Source: JBFIHZ01 sp041601535
GTDB lineage: Bacteria; Pseudomonadota; Gammaproteobacteria; Xanthomonadales; SZUA-36
Assembly (NCBI GenBank): GCA_041601535.1
Contig: JBFIHZ010000012.1
Coordinates: 1 to 26,079, forward strand
Direction: 5' to 3'
Length of the DNA stretch: 26,079 nucleotides
The stretch's first letter is position 1. The number at the start of each line of letters is the position of its first letter. Below are positions 1 through 7,329 of this stretch, one piece after another. Below the pieces are notes generated by a model. It was not told where the DNA came from, did no database searches, and worked only from the letters and a program-made list of their open reading frames with translations. The translations under genes were made by a program, and so were the position numbers.

Positions 1-874
1 CAACTACGTGCGCATCGGCATCCGGTTTGACCTCAACCGGTTTGGCATTCTTGCCTTCGCCTTTCAGGATGGGCGGTGCATTACCCTCCAGCGGATTGGG
101 CATCAGGCGTTTGCACATCCTGAGGAATTCTCCCAGTCCCGCGCCGGTGGCCGCCGAGGTAAAACAAATGGGCACCAGGTGGCCTTCACGCAGGGCTTTT
201 TCAAAAGCGTTGTGCAGTTCTTCGCGCGATAGCTCTTCGCCCTCGAGGTATTTCTCCATCAGTGTTTCACTGGTTTCCACCACCTGGTCGATGATGGCCT
301 CGTGCGCTTCGGCCAGGGAAAAAATATCCGTTTCGCCCTCGGTCTGGAAGAAGCAGTCACTGACGGTGCTCAAGCCCTGTGCCGGCAAATTGATCGGCAG
401 GCATTCGGGCCCGAATTCGTCGCGTATGTCCTTGACCAGCTGGGTAAGGTTTTCGCTGCCCTGGTCAATCTTGTTAATGATGATGATGCGGCACAGGCGG
501 CGACGTTTGGCGCGATGCATCAGGCGGCGCGTGGAGAGCTCTATACCGCTGTTGGCATTGATAACCATGGCCGTGGTTTCAGTGGCGGCCATGCCAGTGA
601 GCGTTGGGCCGCGGAAATCCGGAAATCCGGGGGTGTCTATCAGGTTGATGTGTATGCCTTCAAAGTCGAGGCTGGCGAGGGCGGAATCCAGTGAATGCTG
701 GTATTCCTTTTCAAGTGGATCGTGGTCGGTGGTGGTGGTACCACGTTCAATGGTTCCGGCTTCTCCGATGGTGCCGGACTTGGCCAGCAAAGCCTCAACC
801 AGAGTGGTTTTACCCGCGCCCGTATGACCGACCAAAGTGATATTGCGAATGTCTTCTGTACCATATTTCGGCAT
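1..874 (-). CDS. EF-G-like translational GTPase (FusA2/EF-G2 type), 5' part only
   Basis: The gene starts at ATG 874-872, about 8 nt after an AGGA motif, and runs off the left edge, so the N-terminal 291 residues are visible. The G domain is clear: P-loop GHTGAGKTT at residues 16-24, DTPG at 80-83, and an NKID nucleotide-specificity motif near residue 135. Family knowledge: full EF-G-like proteins are about 680-700 aa and act in ribosomal translocation or recycling. The switch I region differs from canonical EF-G. Where EF-G has ERGIT, this protein has EYQHS (residues 57-61), as expected for the EF-G2 paralogue group. The sequence after the G domain (LSREELHNAFEKALREGHLV) fits the G' region of that group. 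I infer a paralogue with a housekeeping fusA elsewhere. A ribosome-protection protein is less likely, but it cannot be excluded without the C-terminus. Confidence 0.88.
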   Translation of the reverse strand, partial: MPKYGTEDIRNITLVGHTGAGKTTLVEALLAKSGTIGEAGTIERGTTTTDHDPLEKEYQHSLDSALASLDFEGIHINLIDTPGFPDFRGPTLTGMAATETTAMVINANSGIELSTRRLMHRAKRRRLCRIIIINKIDQGSENLTQLVKDIRDEFGPECLPINLPAQGLSTVSDCFFQTEGETDIFSLAEAHEAIIDQVVETSETLMEKYLEGEELSREELHNAFEKALREGHLVPICFTSAATGAGLGEFLRMCKRLMPNPLEGNAPPILKGEGKNAKPVEVKPDADAHVV

Positions 875-989
875 ACAATCATTCCTGAATTTTGGGGTCG
901 GACAATCATCCTAGTACAGAATCCCGGATTACGGAACCCGGTGGCAGATTCGCGGTCTTAATTTGTAGACACGAAATTCCGCTATACGG

Positions 990-1082
990 TTGTCGGGATT
1001 TTGGTCTTAACACTCCAACGGATGAGCAGACCCAAGCTCTCTCCCTCCTATTGATGGCGCTCTTATGAGCGCCATTTTTTTA
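990..1082 (+). ncRNA. Candidate small RNA ending at an orphan terminator
   Basis: A strong intrinsic terminator at 1054-1082 has no plus-strand gene before it; the preceding gene is on the other strand. The simplest reading is a short transcript of roughly 90 nt. The 5' end is a guess: TATACG at 983-988 is a poor -10 with no good -35. Just before the terminator lies a pyrimidine-rich single-stranded stretch (TCTCTCCCTCC, 1038-1048) that could pair with Shine-Dalgarno-like sequences. No known RNA family was recognised. Confidence 0.3.
1054..1082 (+). terminator. Rho-independent terminator with no upstream plus-strand gene
   Basis: A perfect 9-bp stem, ATGGCGCTC (1054-1062) with GAGCGCCAT (1067-1075), has a TTAT loop and is followed directly by a run of T (1075-1081). 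The T run is on the plus strand only, so termination is directed rightward. Confidence 0.75.
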
Positions 1083-1206
1083 CTGTTTCGACCGGCAATT
1101 CTGTCATTCTAATGGCGCAATGGCGGCGTGCCTGTACACTGAAAGCTGTTTTCGGTAACGTTCCCGCAGCCGATGCGGACGGCGCCTGAATATTGAGACG
1201 TTGCAA

Positions 1207-2634
1207 ATGACTGAAGACTGGGTTGTGTTGAAGTTCGGGGGCACCAGCGTGTCCGGCAGGCCGCAGTGGGAAACCATCAGCAGCCTGTTGCGCCAGCGCC
1301 TGGACGATGGCCATCGGGTGGCCGTGGTGTGCTCGGCAGTGGCCGGAGTGACCAATGCGCTCAGCGCGCTGGCTGAAAACCCCGACTCGCTCAGCGGCAT
1401 CCAGCACATTATTGACCGTCACTTGCAACTGTCTGCCGAACTGGAGGTGGATCCAGAGCTCTGGCTGGAACATGCCGACTCAGTGCTGCGACGCTGCACG
1501 CGGGCGCTGCAACTGGGTGTTGATTTTCCCGCCCAGGCTGAATTACTGAGCCTGGGCGAGTGGTTGAGCACCCGCATTGGTGCCGCGTTCCTGGGCCGAC
1601 AGGGGCCGGTCGACTGGGTGGACGCGCGCTCCGCGCTGATCGTGGAGGATGAACCCCAGCTCTCGCCGGTTCGCCGTTCCATGTCGGCGGCCTGTAAAAC
1701 GGGGGTGGATCAGGCTTTGCAGCAGCACTGGCGGCAATTGGCCCCTGCGCTGATTACCCAGGGTTACGTGGCCGGAACCCGGCAGGGCGGTACCGCCTTG
1801 TTGGGGCGGGGCGGCTCCGATACCTCGGCGGCGCTGCTGGCCGGCCGGCTGGAGGCCACGGAACTGGAAATCTGGACGGACGTACCTGGCCTGTTCACGG
1901 CCGATCCCCGCGTGGTGCCGCAGGCGCTGCAGTTACTGAGCCTGGAGTACGGGGAAGCTCTGGAAATGGCAGCCGGCGGCGCGCGGGTGGTTCATCCCAG
2001 GTGCATACGCGCCGCTGCCGAGACGCTTACGCCCGTGGTGGTTCGCGACACCCACTCTCCGCAACTCAGGGGCACCCGCATCGTGGCGTCGCCTGCTGCC
2101 CGCAGCGGTCGCCGGGCCGGGGTCAAGGCCATCACCAGCCAGTCCGGCATGGCGGTGATGTTGTTGCAGAATGTCGACATTCGCCGGGAAGTCGGTTTCC
2201 TGGCCCGGGTTTTCGGGGTTTTTCAGCAGCATGGCGTTTCCATCGACCTGGTATCCACCTCTGAAGCCACCACCACTGTGGCGCTGAACCAGGCGGCCAA
2301 TCACCTGGACACTGCCGCCATGAACCGGCTGATGGCGGACCTCGCCAGTCATTGCAAGGTGACACCCTATTTTGACTGTGTATGCGTTAACCTGGTGGGC
2401 ACACAGGTGCGCACCGCCCTGGGAAAACTGCATCGTGCTCTGGATTTTTTCGATGACCATAAATTGTTGATGCTGTCGCACTCCGCTAATGATTCCTGCA
2501 TCAGCCTGCTGGTGGAATCCGCTGGCCATGAACAGCTGATACAAAAAGCCCACCAGGCCTTGATTCCGGCCGCCGCGGCTGCTCACGGCGACGTCTTCGG
2601 CCCCAGTTGGACAACATTGAAGCGGGTATCGTGA
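1207..2634 (+). CDS. lysC: Aspartate kinase with C-terminal ACT domains
   Basis: This is a monofunctional aspartate kinase of 475 aa that phosphorylates L-aspartate, the first step toward diaminopimelate, lysine, threonine and methionine. The kinase signature KFGGTSVS is at residues 9-16. The amino-acid-kinase substrate region GRGGSDTSAALLA is near residue 200, followed by WTDVPGLFTADPR. The last 160 or so residues form a tandem ACT regulatory region. Its first ACT repeat contains SIDLVSTSEATTTVAL, which resembles the lysine-binding segment of E. coli LysC (inference: lysine feedback). ATG 1207 is preferred over TTG 1201 because it places the protein at the usual family N-terminus; the ribosome site is weak either way. 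From memory, Xanthomonas has a kinase of this kind fused to LysA decarboxylase; here no decarboxylase follows. The stop codon overlaps the murL start, so the two are coupled. Confidence 0.93.
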   Translation: MTEDWVVLKFGGTSVSGRPQWETISSLLRQRLDDGHRVAVVCSAVAGVTNALSALAENPDSLSGIQHIIDRHLQLSAELEVDPELWLEHADSVLRRCTRALQLGVDFPAQAELLSLGEWLSTRIGAAFLGRQGPVDWVDARSALIVEDEPQLSPVRRSMSAACKTGVDQALQQHWRQLAPALITQGYVAGTRQGGTALLGRGGSDTSAALLAGRLEATELEIWTDVPGLFTADPRVVPQALQLLSLEYGEALEMAAGGARVVHPRCIRAAAETLTPVVVRDTHSPQLRGTRIVASPAARSGRRAGVKAITSQSGMAVMLLQNVDIRREVGFLARVFGVFQQHGVSIDLVSTSEATTTVALNQAANHLDTAAMNRLMADLASHCKVTPYFDCVCVNLVGTQVRTALGKLHRALDFFDDHKLLMLSHSANDSCISLLVESAGHEQLIQKAHQALIPAAAAAHGDVFGPSWTTLKRVS

Positions 2635-3998
2635 CGCACTGGCCGGCTGACCCCCGAACGACACGACGCTTTCACTTTGGTGCGTGCGTGTTTGATCCGT
2701 CCAGCGGGCTGGCCCGTCTGCATTATCGCCTGGACAATCATCCGGACCTGGTTGAAACCATTCGTTTTCCGTATGCGCCGTGGCCGCCGGAAGCCAGCCG
2801 GCAAGCGGCATTTCAGCAGGCCCTGCGCATTTTGCACCTGATCGCCGGTGTGAGTTATTACAAGGCGGTACTGGCGCCGGACATCACTTTTGAAGACGAT
2901 GCACCGCCGCCCTTGCTGGCCGGCTTTATCCACCGTGTGTATATCAATGGTCTGGCCGAATTTGCCTGGGTCAACCGGGTGGATGTGGCGCAACGCTTCA
3001 GTTTCCAGGCCGGGCAGGAGTTACCGCAACCAGCCCGTGACCTGCTGCTGCCGGACCGCGCGCTGGTGGCCATGGGCGGCGGTAAGGACAGTCTGGTGGG
3101 CCTGCAGCTGTTACAAAGCGGCGGGCTTGAGGTGCAACCAGCGTGCATCGGGTCATCACCCCTGATTGCCGCAACCGTGGCTGCGGCCGGGCTGCCGCTG
3201 CTGCGCATCGAGCGGCAACTGGCGGAGCAGTTGCCGGCCATCAATGCAGCCGGCGCCTGGAACGGCCATGTTCCGGTTACCGCCATCAACTCGGCGATCC
3301 TGGTGTGCGCCGCCATTTTGTACGGTTACCGCTACGTGGTTTTTGCCAATGAGCGCTCTGCTGACGAACCCACCCTGGTGGACGACAATGGCAGGGCGGT
3401 CAATCATCAATACAGTAAATCCAGCAGTTTTGAACGGGATTTTCGCCAGGTCATAGCCGCCACGGTCAGTCCGGATGTATGTTATTTCTCCATTCTGCGG
3501 CCGTTTTCCGAACTGGATATCGTGCGGCGTTTCAGCCAGATGAGCCGCTATCATGCGGCGTATTCCAGCTGTAACCGTAATTTTCACCTGGAAGGCTCCA
3601 GTATCAGTGGCCGCTGGTGTGGTGACTGCCCCAAGTGCCGTTTTGCCGCTTTGAGCCTGGCGGTGTTTATGCGGCCGGACGAGGTGGTGGCCATCATGGG
3701 CAAAGACCTGCTGGCGGACGCCGCGCAGGCCGACGGCTTTCGCGCCCTGTGCGGCCTGGGCCGTGACAAGCCCTTTGAATGCGTCGGTGAAGCGGGCGAA
3801 AGCCGGGCGGCGATGCTGGCTTTGGCGCAACACGCCGACTGGCGCGATCATGCGGTAGTGCGGGCGCTGCAGCCGGAGCTGGCCGGCGTGGATGTGCCCG
3901 ATTTGCAGAGCCTGCTGGTGCCCGCGGCCACGCATTGCATACCTGCGGAACTGCTGGCGCGCCTGCCTGAGGGTCTGCTGATGGATGGCCGGCAATGA
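2631..3998 (+). CDS. murL: UDP-MurNAc-L-alanyl-L-glutamate epimerase (MurL)
   Basis: The predicted protein has 455 aa and matches my knowledge of MurL, described in Xanthomonas oryzae. MurL inverts the terminal L-Glu of UDP-MurNAc-L-Ala-L-Glu to D-Glu using ATP. Visible marks are a PP-loop-like nucleotide motif MGGGKDSLVG at residues 148-157, the segment FANERSADEPT near residue 240, and a cysteine cluster RWCGDCPKC at about 328-336. GTG 2631 is chosen as start because it forms a GTGA overlap with the aspartate kinase stop (2632-2634); an in-frame TTG at 2607 is possible but would overlap further. The stop (TGA 3996-3998) overlaps the next ATG in the same way. Being directly before a MurD homologue supports the call. 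No frameshift or truncation is seen. The assignment rests on recognition of motifs and context, not on an alignment. Confidence 0.85.
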   Translation: MTHWPADPRTTRRFHFGACVFDPSSGLARLHYRLDNHPDLVETIRFPYAPWPPEASRQAAFQQALRILHLIAGVSYYKAVLAPDITFEDDAPPPLLAGFIHRVYINGLAEFAWVNRVDVAQRFSFQAGQELPQPARDLLLPDRALVAMGGGKDSLVGLQLLQSGGLEVQPACIGSSPLIAATVAAAGLPLLRIERQLAEQLPAINAAGAWNGHVPVTAINSAILVCAAILYGYRYVVFANERSADEPTLVDDNGRAVNHQYSKSSSFERDFRQVIAATVSPDVCYFSILRPFSELDIVRRFSQMSRYHAAYSSCNRNFHLEGSSISGRWCGDCPKCRFAALSLAVFMRPDEVVAIMGKDLLADAAQADGFRALCGLGRDKPFECVGEAGESRAAMLALAQHADWRDHAVVRALQPELAGVDVPDLQSLLVPAATHCIPAELLARLPEGLLMDGRQ

Positions 3999-5347
3999 AC
4001 TCTCCGGCCGCCTGGCAGGGCAAACGCATCGCCATTCTGGGGGCGGGGCGGGAAGGTCAGGCGGTGTACCGTCATCTGCGTAACTGCCTGCCGACCACGC
4101 CGGTGTGCGTGCTGGCCGAGTCAGCCGCTGATGAAGCATTCGTCGGTGAGATGCGTGCCGGAGACAGCCTGCACGTCGCGCCGCTGACGGCCGAGCGCTT
4201 ATGCGGGTTTGATGTACTGGTGCGCTCGCCGGGCATCAGCATCTACCGGCAACCGCTCAAAGCAGCCCAGGCGGCTGGTGTGCACATCACCACGCCCACC
4301 AGCCTGTGGTTTGAATTGCACGGCGGCGACCGGGTTTTGTGCATTACCGGCACCAAGGGAAAAAGCACTACTGCTTCGCTGGTCGCCCATATGCTCAGCG
4401 CCTGTGGCTTGCGGGTTAATCTGGCCGGCAATATTGGACGGCCACTGCTGGCCTGCGAGGCGGATGACGCGGACTGGTGGGTGGTGGAACTTTCCAGCTA
4501 CCAGTTGGCCGATTTGCAGGCATCGCCCCGGCTGGGCATGGTTTTGAATGTTTCCCCTGAGCATCTCGACTGGCACCAGGGTGAAGCGAATTACACGCGT
4601 GACAAACTGCGCCTGGCGCAACTGGTGCAAGCCGGGGGGCTGATGTTGAACGCGGCGGACCCGGTTCTGCGGCGGCAATTCGATGATCTGCCGGACGTGA
4701 CCTGGTTCAACCAGCCGCCGCTGATGTACTGCAAGGACGGCAGGTTTTTCCACCACGACATGGAATTGCCCGTGACCATGCCGGCCGGATTACCGGGCAA
4801 GCATAATCAGTCGAACGTGGTGGCGGCACTGACGGCTGCCTGGCGTGCCGGGGCCGATCCGCTGCTGGCGGCGCGCGCGGTGGCGTCATTTGCCAGCCTG
4901 CCCCACCGGCTGCAATATCTCGGCCAGCAGGACGGGGTGGATTACATCAATGACAGTATCGCCTCGGCGCCGGTGGCCACGCTGGCCGCGCTGGAAGCCT
5001 TGCACGGCCGTCGCATCATTCTGCTTGCCGGAGGCCTGGACCGCGGTATCGACTGGTCCGGCCACGCAGAAGCCATGTCGTCAGCGGGTCTGAAGGCAGT
5101 GATTGGCTTGCCTGCAAACGGACCGCGCATCGTGGAATTGCTGCGCCGGTCAGGTGGTCTTGCGGAGCATGCCTGTCATGTTGTGGACGATTTGCAGCAG
5201 GCAGTGGCGCTGGCCCGGCAGTTGGCCGAACCGGGAGATCTGATACTTTTGTCGCCGGGGGCGCCGAGTTTTCCGCAATTCGTTGATTACCGCGACCGGG
5301 GTCAACGCTTCGCCGTGCTGAGCGGCTTTGATGCACTGCCGGAGTAG
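3995..5347 (+). CDS. murD2: UDP-MurNAc-L-alanine--L-glutamate ligase (MurD2)
   Basis: A Mur ligase of 450 aa. It has an N-terminal Rossmann-like domain (AILGAGREGQAVY, about residues 12-24), ATP loop ITGTKGKST at about 116-124, LNVSPEHLDWH near 186, KHNQSNVVAAL near 270, and a C-terminal domain ending SPGAPSFPQFVDYRDRG. ATG 3995 overlaps the murL stop as ATGA. MurD normally adds D-Glu to UDP-MurNAc-L-Ala. The motif that helps bind D-Glu in E. coli MurD, NDSKAT, reads NDSIAS here (319-324), and the lysine of GGDGKSAD is Arg350. With murL upstream, this supports the MurD2 type, which takes L-Glu. Cytoplasmic peptidoglycan precursor synthesis. The Mur-ligase family is certain; the L-Glu specificity is inferred. 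Confidence 0.87.
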   Translation: MNSPAAWQGKRIAILGAGREGQAVYRHLRNCLPTTPVCVLAESAADEAFVGEMRAGDSLHVAPLTAERLCGFDVLVRSPGISIYRQPLKAAQAAGVHITTPTSLWFELHGGDRVLCITGTKGKSTTASLVAHMLSACGLRVNLAGNIGRPLLACEADDADWWVVELSSYQLADLQASPRLGMVLNVSPEHLDWHQGEANYTRDKLRLAQLVQAGGLMLNAADPVLRRQFDDLPDVTWFNQPPLMYCKDGRFFHHDMELPVTMPAGLPGKHNQSNVVAALTAAWRAGADPLLAARAVASFASLPHRLQYLGQQDGVDYINDSIASAPVATLAALEALHGRRIILLAGGLDRGIDWSGHAEAMSSAGLKAVIGLPANGPRIVELLRRSGGLAEHACHVVDDLQQAVALARQLAEPGDLILLSPGAPSFPQFVDYRDRGQRFAVLSGFDALPE

Positions 5348-5406
5348 TACCTGCATGCTCGCACGCAGCACAGCGAAATATCGCAAAAGCGTAGGCGGGA
5401 AGCAGG

Positions 5407-5412
5407 TAAAAT
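5407..5412 (+). promoter_or_regulatory. Possible -10 element for the ppiB leader transcript
   Basis: TAAAAT matches five of six consensus bases and lies 5 nt before the first base of the leader stem at 5417. No good -35 is present at the usual distance, so this is weak. If real, the transcript would begin at or just before the structured element. Confidence 0.35.
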
Positions 5413-5414
5413 AA

Positions 5415-5488
5415 GAGGCCGCGGGTCAGGGAGTGAGGAGTGCAGATATGCCCTGTAAGGTATGAGGGAGAGACCATCCCGCGGCCTT
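5415..5488 (+). ncRNA. Structured RNA leader upstream of ppiB (predicted three-way junction)
   Basis: A perfect 9-bp GC stem (5417-5425 with 5478-5486), extended by an A-T and a G-T pair, encloses about 52 nt. Inside, CAGG/CCTG (5427-5430 with 5452-5455) plus GCA/TGC (5442-5444 with 5449-5451) can form one arm. GGT/ACC (5459-5461 with 5473-5475) can form a second arm with a purine-rich loop. The element lies between the murD2 stop and the ppiB ribosome site, and no T-run follows it on the plus strand, so it looks like a 5' UTR element and not a terminator. Read on the minus strand, the stem is followed by a T-rich tract and could terminate antisense transcription. No known family was recognised. 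Confidence 0.45.
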
Positions 5489-5549
5489 ACATACATAGAC
5501 CTGAGTGGTACGGAAAAAGTTTCAAAATATTTCCAGGAGAATTTAACCA

Positions 5550-6059
<510 letters not shown>

Positions 6060-6065
<6 letters not shown>

Positions 6066-6081
6066 GGGTTCAGCCCTTTAT
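6060..6081 (+). terminator. Weak hairpin terminator at the ppiB stop codon
   Basis: GGCTGA (6060-6065, containing the stop codon) can pair with TCAGCC (6070-6075) over a GGGT loop and is followed by CTTTAT. The stem is short and the T tract poor. Confidence 0.35.
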
Positions 6082-6084
6082 CAA

Positions 6085-6110
6085 ATGTCATGGGCCTACG
6101 CCCGTGACAT
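6085..6110. terminator. Hairpin between convergent ppiB and ispB
   Basis: ATGTCATGGGC (6085-6095) pairs with GCCCGTGACAT (6100-6110): 11 bp with one G-T pair and a 4-nt loop. Neither strand shows a proper T run, so it may be a transcript-end stabiliser for either gene and not a classic terminator. Confidence 0.45.
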
Positions 6111-6152
6111 GTGCGCGTCGTTTGGACTGAGGTAATCGGCCGACAGAAGGCG

Positions 6153-7163
6153 CTAATACGGCCGGGCCACGCTGTACCAGGCCAATGTCGCCAGAGCCTT
6201 TTTCCATTTCGAGTCCGGCAGCGGCTGCATCGCAGCCAATGCGGCTTCAGATCGCAGCCGGGCCCGTTTCATGGAGGCTTCCAGCGCGCCACTGTCGTGG
6301 ATCAACTCCAGCAGACGGTGCAAATGGGTCAGGTCACCCCGCCTGACCCAGTCATCCACTTCATCGCGTTGGCCCTTGGCCAGTTGCTGGCGGCACAGAA
6401 TCAGCGGCAAGGTGGTTTTACCCTCGGCCAGGTCGTCGCCGGAATTTTTACCCATGGTGCCGGCATCGGCGGTGTAGTCCAGCACATCGTCGGCGATTTG
6501 GAAGGCAACGCCCAATTCGCGGCCGTAACTGGCCATGGGGGCCTGTAAGTCGTCGCGTCCGGCGATCACCGCACCCAGCTGGCAGGCGGCTTCGAACAGC
6601 TTGGCGGTTTTCTTTTCGATCACGCTGAAATAACGCGCCTCGGAAACCTCCGGGTCGTGCATGTTTAGCAGTTGCTCCACTTCACCTTCGGCGATCAGGT
6701 TGGTGGCATTGGACAAAACATCCATCACCGGCAATGACTTCACGCCGGTCATCATCTGGAATGCCCGGGAATACAGGAAATCGCCCACCAGTACGCTGGC
6801 GGCGTTACCCCACACGGCATGTGCCGTTTCCTTGCCGCGGCGCAGGTCCGATTCATCCACCACATCATCATGCAGCAGGGTGGCGGTATGGATGAACTCA
6901 ACCACGGCCGCCAGCGTAATGCCATGAGGGCCTTCGTAACCGCAGGAGCGCGCGGCAAGCACCACCAGCATGGGCCGCAAGCGCTTGCCGCCGGAATTGA
7001 TGATGTACTCGGCAATCTGGCGGATCAGCACCACGTCTGAATCGAGGCTGTCGCGAATCAGCTGGTCCACCTGGCGCATATCATCGGCACACAAGGTAAA
7101 CACGCTGTTGATGTCGGTGGCTTGCCGGACGGGGGTCGCGGGCTGTGCCTGTGCTTGTTCCAT
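6153..7163 (-). CDS. ispB: Octaprenyl diphosphate synthase-like trans-polyprenyl synthase
   Basis: A protein of 336 aa that elongates farnesyl diphosphate with isopentenyl units to make the ubiquinone side chain. Both Asp-rich motifs are present: LLHDDVVDESDLRRG (first, near residues 95-109) and FQIADDVLDY (second, near 222). It also carries GGKRLRP for isopentenyl diphosphate binding, and GNAASVLVGDFLYSRAFQMM, which is almost identical to E. coli IspB. The N-terminal 15 residues are Ala/Gln/Pro-rich and extra relative to E. coli (323 aa). The start is ATG 7163 with an upstream GGGA. Chain length cannot be read from sequence with certainty; IspB similarity suggests C40. It is divergent from the MFS gene. 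Confidence 0.94.
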   Translation of the reverse strand: MEQAQAQPATPVRQATDINSVFTLCADDMRQVDQLIRDSLDSDVVLIRQIAEYIINSGGKRLRPMLVVLAARSCGYEGPHGITLAAVVEFIHTATLLHDDVVDESDLRRGKETAHAVWGNAASVLVGDFLYSRAFQMMTGVKSLPVMDVLSNATNLIAEGEVEQLLNMHDPEVSEARYFSVIEKKTAKLFEAACQLGAVIAGRDDLQAPMASYGRELGVAFQIADDVLDYTADAGTMGKNSGDDLAEGKTTLPLILCRQQLAKGQRDEVDDWVRRGDLTHLHRLLELIHDSGALEASMKRARLRSEAALAAMQPLPDSKWKKALATLAWYSVARPY

Positions 7164-7189
7164 TCTCGTCCCGGTTGTTTGACCTGCGC

Positions 7190-7195
7190 ATTATA
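7190..7195 (-). promoter_or_regulatory. -10 element for ispB
   Basis: On the minus strand this is a perfect TATAAT, 27 bp before the ispB start. The expected -35 position holds only a weak TTCATG. Confidence 0.5.
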
Positions 7196-7297
7196 GGCTG
7201 CGGCGTGAATAACATGAAACACCCCCCTCACGCGTTTGCCTGAAGTACAACACGCGGATCCGGCAACAAAGCACAAGCATGCCGGCAACACTCTACT

Positions 7298-7303
7298 TAT
7301 AAT
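7298..7303 (+). promoter_or_regulatory. -10 element for the MFS gene
   Basis: A perfect TATAAT lies 27 bp before the TTG start of the MFS gene. No recognisable -35 was found 16-18 bp upstream. Confidence 0.5.
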
Positions 7304-7329
7304 GCGCGCTCACCAAGTGGAGAGCGGGT

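Larger units (their letters stand above)
875..1206. other. Intergenic region between EF-G-like gene and aspartate kinase gene
   Basis: These 332 bp separate two divergent genes. They hold the leader of the minus-strand EF-G-like gene, an orphan plus-strand terminator (1054-1082) with a possible small RNA upstream of it, and about 120 bp before the aspartate kinase start. A TACACT hexamer at about 1133-1138 could be a -10 element for the aspartate kinase operon, but no good -35 accompanies it. I saw no lysine riboswitch and no open reading frame with a convincing ribosome site. Confidence 0.6.

Noticed and set aside
27..827. Plus-strand open frame of 266 codons opposite the EF-G-like gene
   Set aside because: The minus-strand frame has a clear P-loop, DTPG and NKID; the plus frame is low-complexity Ser/Arg-rich and has no family motif.
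1083..1206. Lysine riboswitch or leader peptide before aspartate kinase
   Set aside because: The space is only about 125 bp, and neither the riboswitch core nor a Lys-rich short frame was seen.
1933..2811. Minus-strand open frame of 292 codons across aspartate kinase and murL
   Set aside because: It is antisense to two well-supported genes; long antisense frames are common at this GC content.
3156..4139. Minus-strand open frame of 327 codons opposite murL
   Set aside because: It spans the murL-murD2 junction, has no recognisable domain, and the murL reading is strongly supported.
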